This document shows positions 54,535 to 64,000 of a DNA stretch of 64,000 nt, piece by piece; within the stretch, counting starts at the first letter, position 1; the number at the start of each line of letters is the position of its first letter. The notes beneath the pieces were generated by a model, which did no database searches, was not told where the DNA came from, and worked only from the letters and a program-made list of their open reading frames with translations. Source of the stretch: Rhizomys pruinosus (Eukaryota; Chordata; Mammalia; Rodentia; Spalacidae); contig VZQC01011008.1 in NCBI GenBank assembly GCA_009823505.1, forward strand, positions 1,462,493-1,526,492, written 5' to 3'. Both the position numbers and the translations under genes were made by a program.

Positions 54535-55420
54535 AGACCAGAGCCTGGCATCAGCTCTGTATTATTCCCTGAGTAGGACATTACTTGGACATCAACCCCA
54601 GCTGTGTGATGCTGCCTTTGTGCAGTGGTCATAGCAGCCAGTTAATAGCATGACCCTTCCCACTTCAGTAACTGTGGGAGGATAAGCAGCCAAGGACAGC
54701 ATGCAGGGTACTCAGACTTTAGTTAGTAAGAGTAGGACTGGGAGGAACGTGGGAGGACGAGGGTGAAGACTGTGCATTAGGTCAGCTTTGAAAAAAATCT
54801 GAGCTGGATAAAGCAACTAGGAGGTTGGGACCATAGATTTCAGATTGCTAAAGCTATGGAGGGTTATAATTAAGAAATAAAAAGAGGAGGAAATAAGGTT
54901 GGGAGAAAGAGGGAAGGAGACAGGGATAAGGGGGAGCATTATGAGAAATGGCTGAGAGTAAAGAATGCCTTGTAATAAACTGGGTGGAGAAACAGAACCC
55001 TAAAACTGAACCCAGCAATATGCAAACAAGAGCAAAATCATCAAGAGGCATATATGTGAGCGTAGACATTTAATGACAGAAAATAACAGGGAAAAGGAGT
55101 GTTTGTGGAATAAACTGAGTTGAAAGGTGATGTTCTCACATCCATCTAGTTCTGGTAGGTTCTACGTGGTTCTTGTGTGGGGTGAGTGAGTGGGAGCCTT
55201 GGCCTCTGCAGCTCTGTTCTGTGTGGTTTGACATGGGGGGGCTGTATGTCCTTCCTGTACGTCCTTCCTGGTGCTCCCCTCATAGCCCTTGGCCTCTTCT
55301 GGGCCTGCAGGTCTGCTGTACATGAGGAGCAGCATTTCCCTTCAGTTCACTGCACTCTCCTGGGAAGCTTTATTAGGCAAGCTAATAGACCAGTGTGTTC
55401 TCTACTACAGAAGGCTTGCC
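54535..55420. other. Intergenic or intronic, nothing recognised
   Basis: Apparently single-copy sequence with no recognisable exon. If the 57-62 kb gene extends upstream, this may be intron. Confidence 0.4.
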
Positions 55421-55424
55421 AGGT

Positions 55425-55775
55425 GGTCAGGCATGGTGGGCACGCCTTTAATCCCAGCACTCGGGAGGCAGAGGTAGGTGGATCTCTGTGAGTTTCAGGC
55501 CAGCGTGGTCTACAGAGTGACTTCCAGGACAGCTGGGGCTACAGGGAGACCCTGTATCAAAAAGACCAAAAATAAAAACAGGGCACAGTGGTGCTCACCT
55601 TTAATCCTAGCACTTGAGAAGGAAAGCCAGGCAGTTCTCTGTAAGTTTGCAGCTAGCCTATTCCAGGTCATCTAGGGCTACATAGTGAGACCCTGTCTCA
55701 AAAATAAATAAATAAATAAATAAATAAATAAAGTAAGTAAGTAAATAAATAAATGAATAAATACCAAACAAAACC
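55425..55775 (+). mobile_element. Two B1 SINEs
   Basis: 55425-55570 (GTCAGGCATGGTGGGCACGC ...) and 55578-55775 (ACAGGGCACAGTGGTGCTCA ... with (AAAT)n). Confidence 0.9.
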
Positions 55776-55939
55776 CTATTGGTGAGGGCTTGTGGTTGGG
55801 CTGTGATTCTCAGCTTTCCTGCGTGTTTCCCTGTAGACCTCCTTAAGTTCATTTACAGACCTTGTCTCTTGGGGTAAGATAGTGCTCTGTTGTTTTTTGG
55901 TTTGGGGGGGTTGTGGAGCTTTTTGTTTTGTTGTTTTTT

Positions 55940-56095
55940 ATTTTGGGTCTTGTTTGTGGCAGGTTCTCCCTGTAGCCTCAGCTGTCCTGGAACTCACTGT
56001 GTAGACCACGCTGGCCTTGAACTTACAGAGATCTGCCTGCCTCTTGCCTCCTGAGTGCTGGGATTAAAGGGTGAGCCATCACACCTGGTGAAGCC
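55940..56095 (-). mobile_element. B1 SINE
   Basis: CAGGTTCTCCCTGTAGCCTC to GTGAGCCATCACACCTGGTG, minus strand. Confidence 0.9.
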
Positions 56096-56141
56096 CTTTT
56101 CAAAGTAATATAGTATGAATTCTTTGAAGTGTGTGTGGAGT

Positions 56142-56388
56142 GGGGCTGGAGAGATGGCCTAGCAGTTAAGAGCACCGACCGCTCTTACAGAGGACCCGGG
56201 TTCAATCCCCAGCACCCACTTGGCAGCTGAGAACTGTCTGAAACTCCACTTCCAGGAGAACTCCAGTTCCAGGGGGAATCCAACACCCTTTTCTGACCTC
56301 CGAGGCATTGCACGACACGGGTGCGCAAACTTGCATGCAGACAGTACATTCATACACATACAGAAATAAATAAAATAAAATAAAGAAG
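56142..56388 (+). mobile_element. B2-family SINE (17-bp duplication subtype)
   Basis: GGGGCTGGAGAGATGGCCTA to AATAAATAAAATAAAATAAA. AAGTGTGTGTGGAG(T/A) flanks it (left about 56126-56140, right about 56387-56400). Confidence 0.95.
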
Positions 56389-56571
56389 TGTGTGTGGAGA
56401 TGGTAGAGAACTAGAAAAAGGCACTGACTTGGTAATATTAATTACTTCTAGAGTGGCTATAATTACTTCTAGAGGGCTTCTGCTTTTTCTTTTAAATGAG
56501 CATACACAGTGTCTTTTAATGTGTACACTTTTATTAGCAGGGAAAGAAATTAAAAATCTAAAAGCAGTTGC

Positions 56572-56848
56572 TTTTTTTTTTTTTTTTGTCCTTTTTGGAA
56601 GCAGGGCCTCCCTATAGCCCCAGCTGTCCTGGAACTCACTCTGTAGACCAGGGGGGCCTTGAACTCACAGAAATCTGCCTGCCTCTGTCTCTGCCTCTGC
56701 CTCTGCCTCCTGAATGCTAGGATTAAAGGGGTGTGCCACCATGCCTGGCTTCAAGTTCTTAGCCACCATGTGGGTGCTGGGAATTGAACCTGGGTCCTCT
56801 GCAAGAGAGGTCGGTGCTCTTAACCACTGAACCATCTCTCCAGCCCAC
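56572..56848 (-). mobile_element. Composite SINE: B2 head joined to B1, minus strand
   Basis: On the minus strand a B2 head (56848: GGGCTGGAGAGATGGTTCAG ... GTGGCTAAGAACTTG) passes directly into B1 (AAGCCAGGCATGGTGGCACA) with a single terminal A run (plus-strand T at 56572-56588). A (CTCTGC)n expansion sits in the B1 part. Confidence 0.85.
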
Positions 56849-56889
56849 ATTCTGCTTTTCTGTAAATGGAATCTTAGCACTTATTAGGT

Positions 56890-57040
56890 AAGTATCACTA
56901 TTGGTAGGCATGCCCTTGGCAGGCTTGCAGGCTGTCCCCTCTGCGCTGGGCCTCCTCTAGCTCCACGGACATGGTGGCCAGCAGGTTGGTGGCAGGCGGC
57001 CAGGGAAGCCGGAGGGCCACGCCGGGAAGAGGAAGGCGAG
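56890..57040 (-). other. GC-rich block with a Kozak-like ATG (minus)
   Basis: CpG-rich, unlike its neighbours. On the minus strand GCCACCATGTCC starts a 24-codon frame (56972 to 56898) reading MSVELEEAQRRGDSLQACQG. This could be a first exon, a retrocopied 5' end or an assembly artefact. It has no match I recognise. Confidence 0.35.
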
Positions 57041-57090
57041 GGATATATATATATATATTTGGTCTTTTCGAGACAGGGCCATCTTTGAAG

Positions 57091-57163
57091 ATGTGATGAT
57101 GTCATCACGAAGTCAGTTAGAAGACATGATGAAGAATTTGAAGACACCATGGTTATTGATCTG
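57091..57163 (+). CDS. Antepenultimate-type coding exon, gene unknown
   Basis: In frame with the exon at 60346, it reads CDDVITKSVRRHDEEF then EDTMVIDL and ends at a consensus donor, CTG|GTGAGG. The acceptor is uncertain: GAAG at 57090 keeps the frame open to the next upstream stop at 57086. The acceptor tract is poor and next to a B1 scrap (GGTCTTTTCGAGACAGGG). Acidic and basic residues alternate. The protein family is not recognised. Confidence 0.65.
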
Positions 57164-57481
57164 GTGAGGAATTGACTACTTTTCTGTTAAAATATGTGAA
57201 GACATTGGAATTTAAAGGATGTTCTATTGTAGGAGGGAGTGTGAAGCGTGGTAACAGTCAGGCTTTGGGACGACCTTGCATAGTTTTCCAGGCTGCTTTT
57301 AAATTCTAGCAAGAAAAAGAGTTCTTTCAAACAGAGCTCACGCTACATCTCTTGGCACAGCCTGTGCATTTGGCGTCTTATACTTTAAATTGTAGCCTAA
57401 CCATATTATGCCCTGGGCTCCATCATGTAAGTCAGATGTAAAATGTGGAGCTTGGATGTTTAGTTTAAAAAGAGGACTTTT

Positions 57482-57725
57482 TTTTTTTTTTAATTTTTAT
57501 TTAATTTCTGTATGTGTATGAATGTACTGTCTGCATGCAAGTTTGTGCACCCGTGTCGTGTGCAATGCCCGGAGGTCAGAAGAGGTGTTCGGATTCCCCT
57601 GGAACTGGAGTTTCTCTGGAATGGAGTTTCAGACGGTTCTCGGCCGCCATGTGGGTGCTGGGGATCGAACCCGGGTCCTCTGTAAGAGCGGTCGGCGCTC
57701 TTAACGCTAGGCCATCTCTCCAGCT
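57482..57725 (-). mobile_element. B2-family SINE, indel-rich copy
   Basis: Minus-strand duplication-type B2 with isolated one-base gains and losses (GTCGTGTGCAATGCCCGGAG; TTAACGCTAGGCC) at otherwise consensus CpG-rich sites. Confidence 0.92.
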
Positions 57726-57829
57726 TAAAAAGAGGACTTTTCTAAGAGATTAGACCCCCATAGGTGCACAATGAAAATTTTCATGGAGTAATGCATGGAA
57801 CTTGTGTTTTTACAAAGTTTTTACTCTAG

Positions 57830-57955
57830 GCAGTCCAGCATGGTGCCACACACCTATAACACTCAGGAAGGGATGGGAGTTTCAGGCAAGAGGGTTTTCA
57901 GTTCAGTGCCATTTTAGACTCATAATAGTGAGATTCTGTTCAAAATACAGCTGGG
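57830..57955 (+). mobile_element. Old or damaged B1
   Basis: GCAGTCCAGCATGGTGCCAC, CACTCAGGAAGGGATGGGAG. Poorly preserved. Confidence 0.6.
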
Positions 57956-58249
57956 AAAACACCCCACCTGAACCAAACTAGTAGTGGTCAGTAGTAAGAG
58001 CTTTTGACATAGCAAATGCCCAGCCAGGGTTCCTAAGTCACAGGCCGCAGAAAGAAAAAAAGAAGCAAACAATAGATCTCATTGAAAGTAAGACTGATCA
58101 AAGTGTTTGACAGTTGTCCAAGCTAGGTAACTCCATCAAAGTTTATTGTACTGCTTTCCCAGTGTCGGCCACAGCGGTAACAGAGGAGCTCTAGGGCTGA
58201 AATGGACAGAAACCAAGTGAAGGTCTTAGCACTTGAATGTTTTTTTGTT

Positions 58250-58402
58250 TGTTTTTTTTTTTTTGTTTTTTGTAGACAGGTCCTGCAGGCCAGGTCCCTG
58301 GAACTCCAGTAATTGTAGACCAAGGCTGGGTTTTGAACTCACAGAGATCCACCTGCCTTGCCCCCGAAGTGCTGGGCATGTAGCCACCAGGCCCAGCCAT
58401 AC
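58250..58402 (-). mobile_element. B1 SINE, indel-rich copy
   Basis: GTAGACAGGTCCTGCAGGCC to GGCATGTAGCCACCAGGCCC, minus strand with missing bases. Confidence 0.85.
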
Positions 58403-58719
58403 ATGTTCTTTCATAAAACTTTGTCCTTTCTAAGGACATTTTATGCATTTATGATTTACTCTCCTGTGAAGACCCTGGTCTCAAAAATCTATATTCTGAA
58501 GCTCTAGGAGAATTTAAAATCAATGATGGGCATAACTCAGTGCAATTATTCGCTTTATATGTTTGGAAATTTTCCCATCATGAAAAAGCTTTGGAATAAC
58601 CCCTGGTAGAAGTCTCCTGGCCCTACTCCCTAAAAGCAGTCCATCTATCTTGCTCTTGAAGATTCACTGAGAAGTTTAATTTCATGAAAGCTTGATCACT
58701 TTTTGTTTTTTTTTTATTA

Positions 58720-59070
58720 TTTTTTTTTTTGGTCTTTTTGAGGCAGGCCAGGCGCGCTCTCACTCTCGCCTATAGCCCCAGCTGTCCTGGAACTCACTCT
58801 TGTAGACGCAGGCTGGCCTTTGAACTTCACAAAGAGTCGCCTGCGTCCATGCCCTCCCAAGTGCTAGAGATTAAAGGCATGCGCCCGCCATGGCCCGGGC
58901 ACTTTTTTTTGGTGTTTTCGAGACAGGGTTCTCCCTATAGTCCAGCTCCTGGAACTAAAACCCACTCTGCAGACCAGGCTGGGCCTTGAAATCACAAAAG
59001 AATTCGCACTGCCTCTTGCCCTCCCAAGTGCTAGCATTAAAGGCGTGCACCACCATCCCAGGCTGGTGAT
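58720..59070 (-). mobile_element. Two B1 SINEs, indel-rich copies
   Basis: 58730-58905 and 58912-59068. Both read B1 with single inserted bases (ACTCTTGTAGACGCAGGCTG; CAGGCTGGGCCTTGAAATCA). Confidence 0.88.
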
Positions 59071-59177
59071 CACTTTTTATATACTTATTCCATGGCTTCA
59101 AAAGGAAGATATTTCATGTGTTTGAATCCAGAATTTGGAGCATTTACATACTCAGCTTATTCATTACAGTTTCTAAG

Positions 59178-59385
59178 TCTTGGGACTGGCAAAATGCACA
59201 GTGGTTAAGAGCTCTGCTGCTTTTACAGAGGACCAGTTTTCAGCATCCACGTGGGGCAGCTCAGCACTACCTGTAACTTCAGCTCCGGGGAGCTTAGGCC
59301 TTCTGGCCTCAGTCACCTCAAATCATGTGCACATGCCCACACAGAGACACATAATAAAAATAGAATAATCTTTTTTAAAAATTAA
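59178..59385 (+). mobile_element. B2/B3 SINE
   Basis: GGGACTGGCAAAATGCACAG to CACATAATAAAAATAGAATA. Confidence 0.8.
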
Positions 59386-59394
59386 AGGTCAGGG

Positions 59395-60180
59395 GGCTGG
59401 AGAGATAGCCTAGCGGTTAAGAGCACCGACTGCTCTTGCAGAGGACCCGGCCTTCAAATCACCCAGCTACCCACATGGCGGAACTGGAAGACCGTCATGA
59501 ACTCCCAATTCCAGGAGAACTCCAGTTCCAGGGGAATTCCCGAGCACCCTCTCTGACCTCTGCAGCATGTTCACTACAAGGGGGCACAAACCTAATGCAG
59601 ACATACATTCATATATAAATAAATAAATAAATAATAAATAAATAAATAAATAAATAAATAAATTAAAAATTAAACAAAATATAAAAAAGATAGGTTGAGA
59701 ATTTCTATATGGTTATACGAGCATAGTATTCATGTTCAGACGACACTGGTTTCAATCTCCCAGCACCCAACAGTGCAGCTAAGAAAATATTAACTCAGTT
59801 CCAGGTAATCTGATTGCACCTCTCTGGCCTCCTCAGGGCCAGTGCCTACAGATCAGAGCAACTTCATACAGCGCCAGTATACACGACACATCCAAAAAAA
59901 AAATAAAAAAATAAAATTTAGGGGCTGGAGAGTGCCTAGCGGTTAAGAGAGCACCGACTGCTCTTGCGAGACCAGGGTTTGATCCCCAGCACACTACATG
60001 GCGCTGAGAACCGCCTGTAACTCCAATTCCAGAACTCCAGTTTCGGGGAATCCGACACCCTCTTCTGACCTCCATGGCATTGCACGACACGGGTGCACAA
60101 CAACCTACCTGCAGACAGTACATGTCATACACATAAAGAATAAATAAATAAAATAAAAAATAATAATAAAATTTAAAATT
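59395..60180 (+). mobile_element. Three tandem B2/B3 SINEs, indel-rich copies
   Basis: 59395-59690 (duplication-type B2 with (AAAT)n tail), 59700-59905 (B3-like) and 59922-60180 (B2, duplicated block partly lost). All show isolated single-base insertions against the other copies in the window. Confidence 0.88.
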
Positions 60181-60318
60181 TTTAAAGTCTGTCTTTCTAA
60201 TTCAAAGCTGTCAAATACTGCTACACTTTATATAAAAACCATGTTCTCTCATTTTAAATGGACTCTTAATGTTTCTGTATATTTATGATTATTATAGTTC
60301 ATCTCCCAGGAAAAGTGA

Positions 60319-60456
<138 letters not shown>

Positions 60457-60510
60457 TAGTTTCTCGGTCCTATAGATACATGAAATAATGGTGTGTCTCG
60501 TTTTTTCTAG

Positions 60511-60534
60511 GGATTTGGAATGCCTATGTTCTGA
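60511..60534 (+). CDS. Last coding segment and stop
   Basis: After TTTTTTCTAG the frame gives GFGMPMF and TGA (60532-60534). The conceptual C-terminus from the three exons is about 58-59 residues. The upstream exons were not found. Confidence 0.82.
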   Translation, partial: GFGMPMF

Positions 60535-62075
60535 AGTCTGAAGAAAATTTACAAATCTGGAACTCTATTATTTAGAGCTAGAGGCCTATATACTGTGATA
60601 GCTTGTATGGGGGAATAAACACTTTTGATGTGATCTGATTTGTTTTTTAATCAAATGATTAAAGGTCAATCCCTTTTTGCAGTGACAGAGGAGCATGTAA
60701 ATTACCCATGGAAATGTTGGTGAATGTCACCTCGGAAAGACTGACCCAAAAAATCATTTGTGTCCTAATATTGGACTTATCTCAGAACAGATATGTGTGT
60801 TTTTCTGAAAGGAGGAAGATATTTTAAATTTTTAAAACAGCTGTCAAAATAAACACTGTTATACACCTGTTTTATGAAAACTCAACATTGAGTAAAAAAA
60901 TATTTTTAACTTTATTTTCCTGTTGTACAATTTAAAAACCGTTTTAACATTTTGCCTTTTTATGTTTTAAAAGCTAACCATTTTTATTAAACCTATGAGT
61001 AAGCAGCTCGTTCTAATTGCTGAAGAGTGTTTTTGGAGCTCACTGGATTTGGTTGACCTTGTAAAACAGAAACATTGAAGGACAGAGCATCAGCAAGCTG
61101 AGATCATTCCGACATCGTGCATCTGCCAAAAACCACATACCCTCTGTGGACATGGATATGAATCCCAGATTTTATATACTCTTGAATAAAAAGGTTTATT
61201 TTTATTTATAAGTGGGCATAAAAGAAATGTCCATGCAGCCATTTTTCCAACAGATGCTGTACACCGTTCATTTTATATAGAATAGGGAGATTCGAATACA
61301 GTGCATTTTCTATGGGTATTTGTTCTGTGCATTTTTAGCAACTTCTACCAGCAAATAAAGTATTCTCAGTAAAACAAAAATGGTTCTCAAGTTATCAGTC
61401 TGCTGTTTTTAACCACTTGTTTCATGCCCTGCCAAAGTCAAGTTGCAGACTTCCATTTTCATATAATCATGAAGAAATCCTTTGCCATTCAAAAGTGATT
61501 GTAAGGAGTGTGACCAACTGTCTTCTTCCCCTGCCCTTCACATCCTTAACCTGTTAATTTGTGAAGTTTACCAACTATAGAAGGACATGCTGCATAGAAG
61601 TCTATGCTTAGAAGGTAAGGTTCCTAAGCTTACCTTGAAATACAGCTACATTTCAGTGTTAAGTGTGCATATTAATAATTCTTTTGGAGAAAGAAATTAT
61701 GACTCTTTGGGACAGCCTTCGGTGGTTTAGAGTTATAATCTGCTCACTTTTATGACTTGCTGCTGTTGTTTTTAAAAAGCCCACTTAACTTTCTTCCTGG
61801 TTTTTAATGTAGGCCTCCAATTCTCCAATCCTGTCCACAGCTCTTTCTGGGCTGGGTTTTTAAATATCTGCAACAGAATCTTGAGGCTTTCCCTTTTTAT
61901 CCAAAAAAAAAAAAAGACTTTTTTAAAAAAAATTGTGTGAACTCGATTATCTTTTATGTGGGAAAGCAAAATGGATGATTTTATTCATCTTTTTAGTAAA
62001 CAGACATGAGAAAACATTTTTCTCAACATTTGTACAGTTCAGGAAATAAAAAGAATAAATTTAAAAAAACAAGGA
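60535..62075 (+). other. 3' UTR of the unknown gene
   Basis: SINE-free AT-rich sequence after the stop, unlike the surroundings. Polyadenylation signals AATAAA occur at about 60614, 60848, 61185, 61354 and 62045-62058. The early one at 60614 and the one at 61354 are the likeliest to be used. Absence of SINEs over 1.5 kb in this SINE-dense window supports constraint. Confidence 0.6.
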
Positions 62076-62346
62076 AAAAAATCCTTGGTCACCAAAAACA
62101 TTTTACCTACCAACTCAGCAAGTCCTGGGCTCCAGTTAAGTAAGGGATCTGTGACCTCACTTTCTCCTAGAAACATGGGCTTCACTGGAAGTCAAGGGGC
62201 AGGAGCGACTGGACTGTCCAGCCCAGCCTTGCCTGTTTGTGCTTCTGGCCAGGGACCAGCCCTGAGGGGTCCTGGCATATGTACGCATAGCCTAGTCCTT
62301 TGCTTGACAGTCTCCTGTGAAAAACACATGCCAACTTAGAATTACN

Positions 62347-62512
62347 AGAACCGTCTGAAACTCCAATTCCAGGAGAACTCCAGTTCCAGGGGAATCCGAG
62401 ACCCTCTTCTGACCTCCGCGGCATTGCACGACACGGGTGCACAGACTTGCATGCAGACAGTACATTCATACACATACAGAAATAAATAAAATTAAAAAAA
62501 ATTGAACCGGAA
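62347..62512 (+). mobile_element. B2-family SINE, 5' end lost at an N
   Basis: Starts inside the element (AGAACCGTCTGAAACTCCAA) right after a single N (62346) and runs to AAATAAATAAAATTAAAAAA. Confidence 0.93.
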
Positions 62513-62540
62513 AAGACCCTTTTAAAAATTAAAAAAAAAA

Positions 62541-63108
62541 GAATAGAGTGTGCATGTATGCATGCACATGTACGCAGTAATCTATAAAGAATAGAGTGTG
62601 CATGAATGCATGCACATGTACGCAGTGGTCTATAAATAGAGTGTGCACCGGGCGCACAAACTTGCATGCAGACAGTACATTCATACACATACAGAAATAA
62701 ATAAAATTTTTAAAAAATTTTTTAAAAATTTAAAAAAAGAATAGAGTGTGCACGAATGCATGCACATGTACACAGTGGGCTATAAAGAATAGTGTACACA
62801 AATGCATGCACATGTACACAGTGGTCTATAAAGGAAAGAGTGCATGTATGCATGCACATGTACACAGTGGTCTATAAAGAATAGAGTGTGCATGTATGCA
62901 TGCACACGTACACAGTGGTCTATAGAGTGTGCACATGATGTATGCATGCACATGTACACAGTGGGCTATAAAGAATAGAGTGTGCATGTATGCAAGCACA
63001 TGTATGCAGTGGGCTATAAAGAATAGAGTATGCACGAATGCATGCACATGTACACAGTGGTCTATAAAGAATAGTGTGCATGTATGAATGCACATGTACA
63101 CAGCAGAT
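62541..63108. repeat. ~48-bp minisatellite, about 11 units
   Basis: The unit is approximately AAAGAATAGAGTGTGCATG, TATGCATGCACATGTACAC, AGTGGTCTAT. Unit starts lie near 62541, 62589, 62634, 62737, 62786, 62832, 62880, 62925, 62975, 63022 and 63068, with small length changes. It directly follows an A-rich B2 tail. The third unit is interrupted by a 5'-truncated B2 tail (about 62649-62733). Confidence 0.92.
62649..62733 (+). mobile_element. 5'-truncated B2 inside the minisatellite
   Basis: CGGGCGCACAAACTTGCATG to CAGAAATAAATAAAATTTTT. ATAGAGTGTGCAC occurs on both sides, but that is also repeat-unit sequence, so the TSD cannot be told from the array. Confidence 0.85.
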
Positions 63109-63269
63109 AGCATGGGAATCAGATCTCTCCTTTCACCACGTGTGTCCCAGTGATCTAACTTAGGTTGTCAGCAAGCTCCCTCACTCCCTGAGACATCTTG
63201 TTGGCCCCAACAAAAATATTTCTAAGAAGAAAGTTTATAGTCGTGAATGCTTACATTAAAAACTAATTC

Positions 63270-63500
63270 TGAGGCTGGAGAGATGGTCTAGTGGTTAAGA
63301 ACACCGACTCCTCTTGCAGAGGACCAGGGATCCCCAGCACCCACATGGCAGCTGAGAACTGTCTGTAAAACTCCAGTTTCAGGGGAATCCGAGACCCTCT
63401 TCTGACCTCCGCGGCATTGCACGACACGGGTGCACAAACCTACATGCAGACAGTACATTCATACAAATAATAAGTTTTAAAAAATAATAAAAAAAAGATA
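63270..63500 (+). mobile_element. B2 SINE without full duplication
   Basis: GAGGCTGGAGAGATGGTCTA to ACAAATAATAAGTTTTAAAA. Single CTCCAGTTTCAGGGGAA block. Confidence 0.92.
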
Positions 63501-63504
63501 ATTC

Positions 63505-63675
63505 TGTTGGGCATAGTGTTGCACTCCTTTAATCCCAGCACTCGGGAGGCAGAGGCAGGAAGATCTCTGAGTTCAAGGCCAGCCTGGTCTACATAGTGAG
63601 TTAGTTCCAGGACAGCTGGGGCTACAAGGAGACCTTGTCTCAAACAGACCAAAATAAATAAATAAATATAAAAAT
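63505..63675 (+). mobile_element. B1 SINE
   Basis: TGTTGGGCATAGTGTTGCAC to CCTTGTCTCAAACAGACC with (AAAT)n. Confidence 0.93.
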
Positions 63676-63822
63676 TCAGGCTCTCAGAGGGGCACCATGG
63701 TGGTTGGCAAGAACAGCCTCTGATGAAAGGTAGCAAGAAGAGAGCCAATAAGAAAGTGGGTGATCCATTCTCTAAGAAGGATTGTTATGACGTAAAGGCT
63801 CCGGCTATGTTTAACATTAAGG
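63676..63822 (+). pseudogene. RPS3A: RPS3A (eS1) processed pseudogene, 5' fragment
   Basis: Sequence matching the 5' end of ribosomal protein S3a mRNA, beginning just before the ATG at 63698. It reads MVVGKN, then a disrupted stretch with in-frame TGATGA. A +1 shift then gives [18 protein letters not shown] followed by [11 protein letters not shown]. It stops after about 42 codons, where a B1 begins. No introns. RPS3A is a small-subunit ribosomal protein with many processed copies in mammals. Confidence 0.9.
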
Positions 63823-63956
63823 TGGCGCACGCCTTTAATCCTAGCACTCGGGAGGCAGAGGCAGGCGGATCTTTGTGAGTTCAAGGCCAACCTGGTCTAC
63901 AGAGTGAGTTCCAGGATAGCTGGGACTGCAGGGAGACCCTGTCTCGAAAAGACCAA

Positions 63957-63999
<43 letters not shown>

Positions 64000-64000
64000 A
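63822..64000 (+). mobile_element. B1 SINE with (AAAT)n, to window end
   Basis: GTGGCGCACGCCTTTAATCC to CCCTGTCTCGAAAAGACC, then (AAAT)n to the last base. The first few B1 bases are missing at the join with the RPS3A fragment. Confidence 0.95.

Overview
This is a window of rodent nuclear DNA, almost certainly from a muroid rodent other than house mouse or rat. The evidence is very dense B1 (7SL-derived), B2/B3 (tRNA-derived), B4 and ID SINEs, L1 LINEs with rodent-type 3' ends, and MT/MaLR-type, class II and class I LTR sequence. The commonest B2 form carries an internal 17-bp duplication that I do not know from mouse or rat B2. I cannot name the species. There is no prokaryotic content and no CRISPR.

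Layout. 1-9.8 kb is intergenic, with MaLR LTRs and a three-level nest (ancient L1, then an LTR, then a younger L1). 9.8-29.7 kb holds a decayed olfactory-receptor (OR) cluster: three OR pseudogenes, all on the minus strand (two OR2-like, one OR10-like). It is separated by a solo class II LTR with a perfect 6-bp target-site duplication (TSD), solo MaLR LTRs, two long polypurine tracts and an internally rearranged L1. A U2 snRNA/B2 chimeric retrocopy with its own TSD lies at 27.8-28.3 kb. 30.8-32.1 kb is an exactly periodic 53-bp minisatellite of 23-24 units. 32.7-48.5 kb is mostly SINE-on-SINE insertion. It also holds a 786-base N gap, an LTR (37.6-38.1 kb), a near-complete MaLR element with two LTRs, PBS and PPT (40.1-42.7 kb) and a U6 snRNA retrocopy (45.05 kb). 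48.8-50.5 kb is a decayed gammaretrovirus-like pro-pol fragment, followed by two L1 fragments.

57.1-62.1 kb contains the only convincing live protein-coding material: the last three coding exons (plus strand) and a long 3' UTR of a gene I could not name. The rest of that gene is not recognised in the window. An indel-rich stretch of assembly (about 57.4-60.2 kb) lies inside its last large intron. The window ends with a 48-bp minisatellite, more SINEs and a 5' fragment of an RPS3A processed pseudogene.

No set of genes here works together as an operon or pathway. The biological interest is in retrotransposon mechanics (chimeras, composite SINEs, nested insertions), the tandem repeats and the relict OR cluster. 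Family assignments are from reading motifs by eye. Boundaries of SINEs are approximate to about 10 bp unless a TSD is given.
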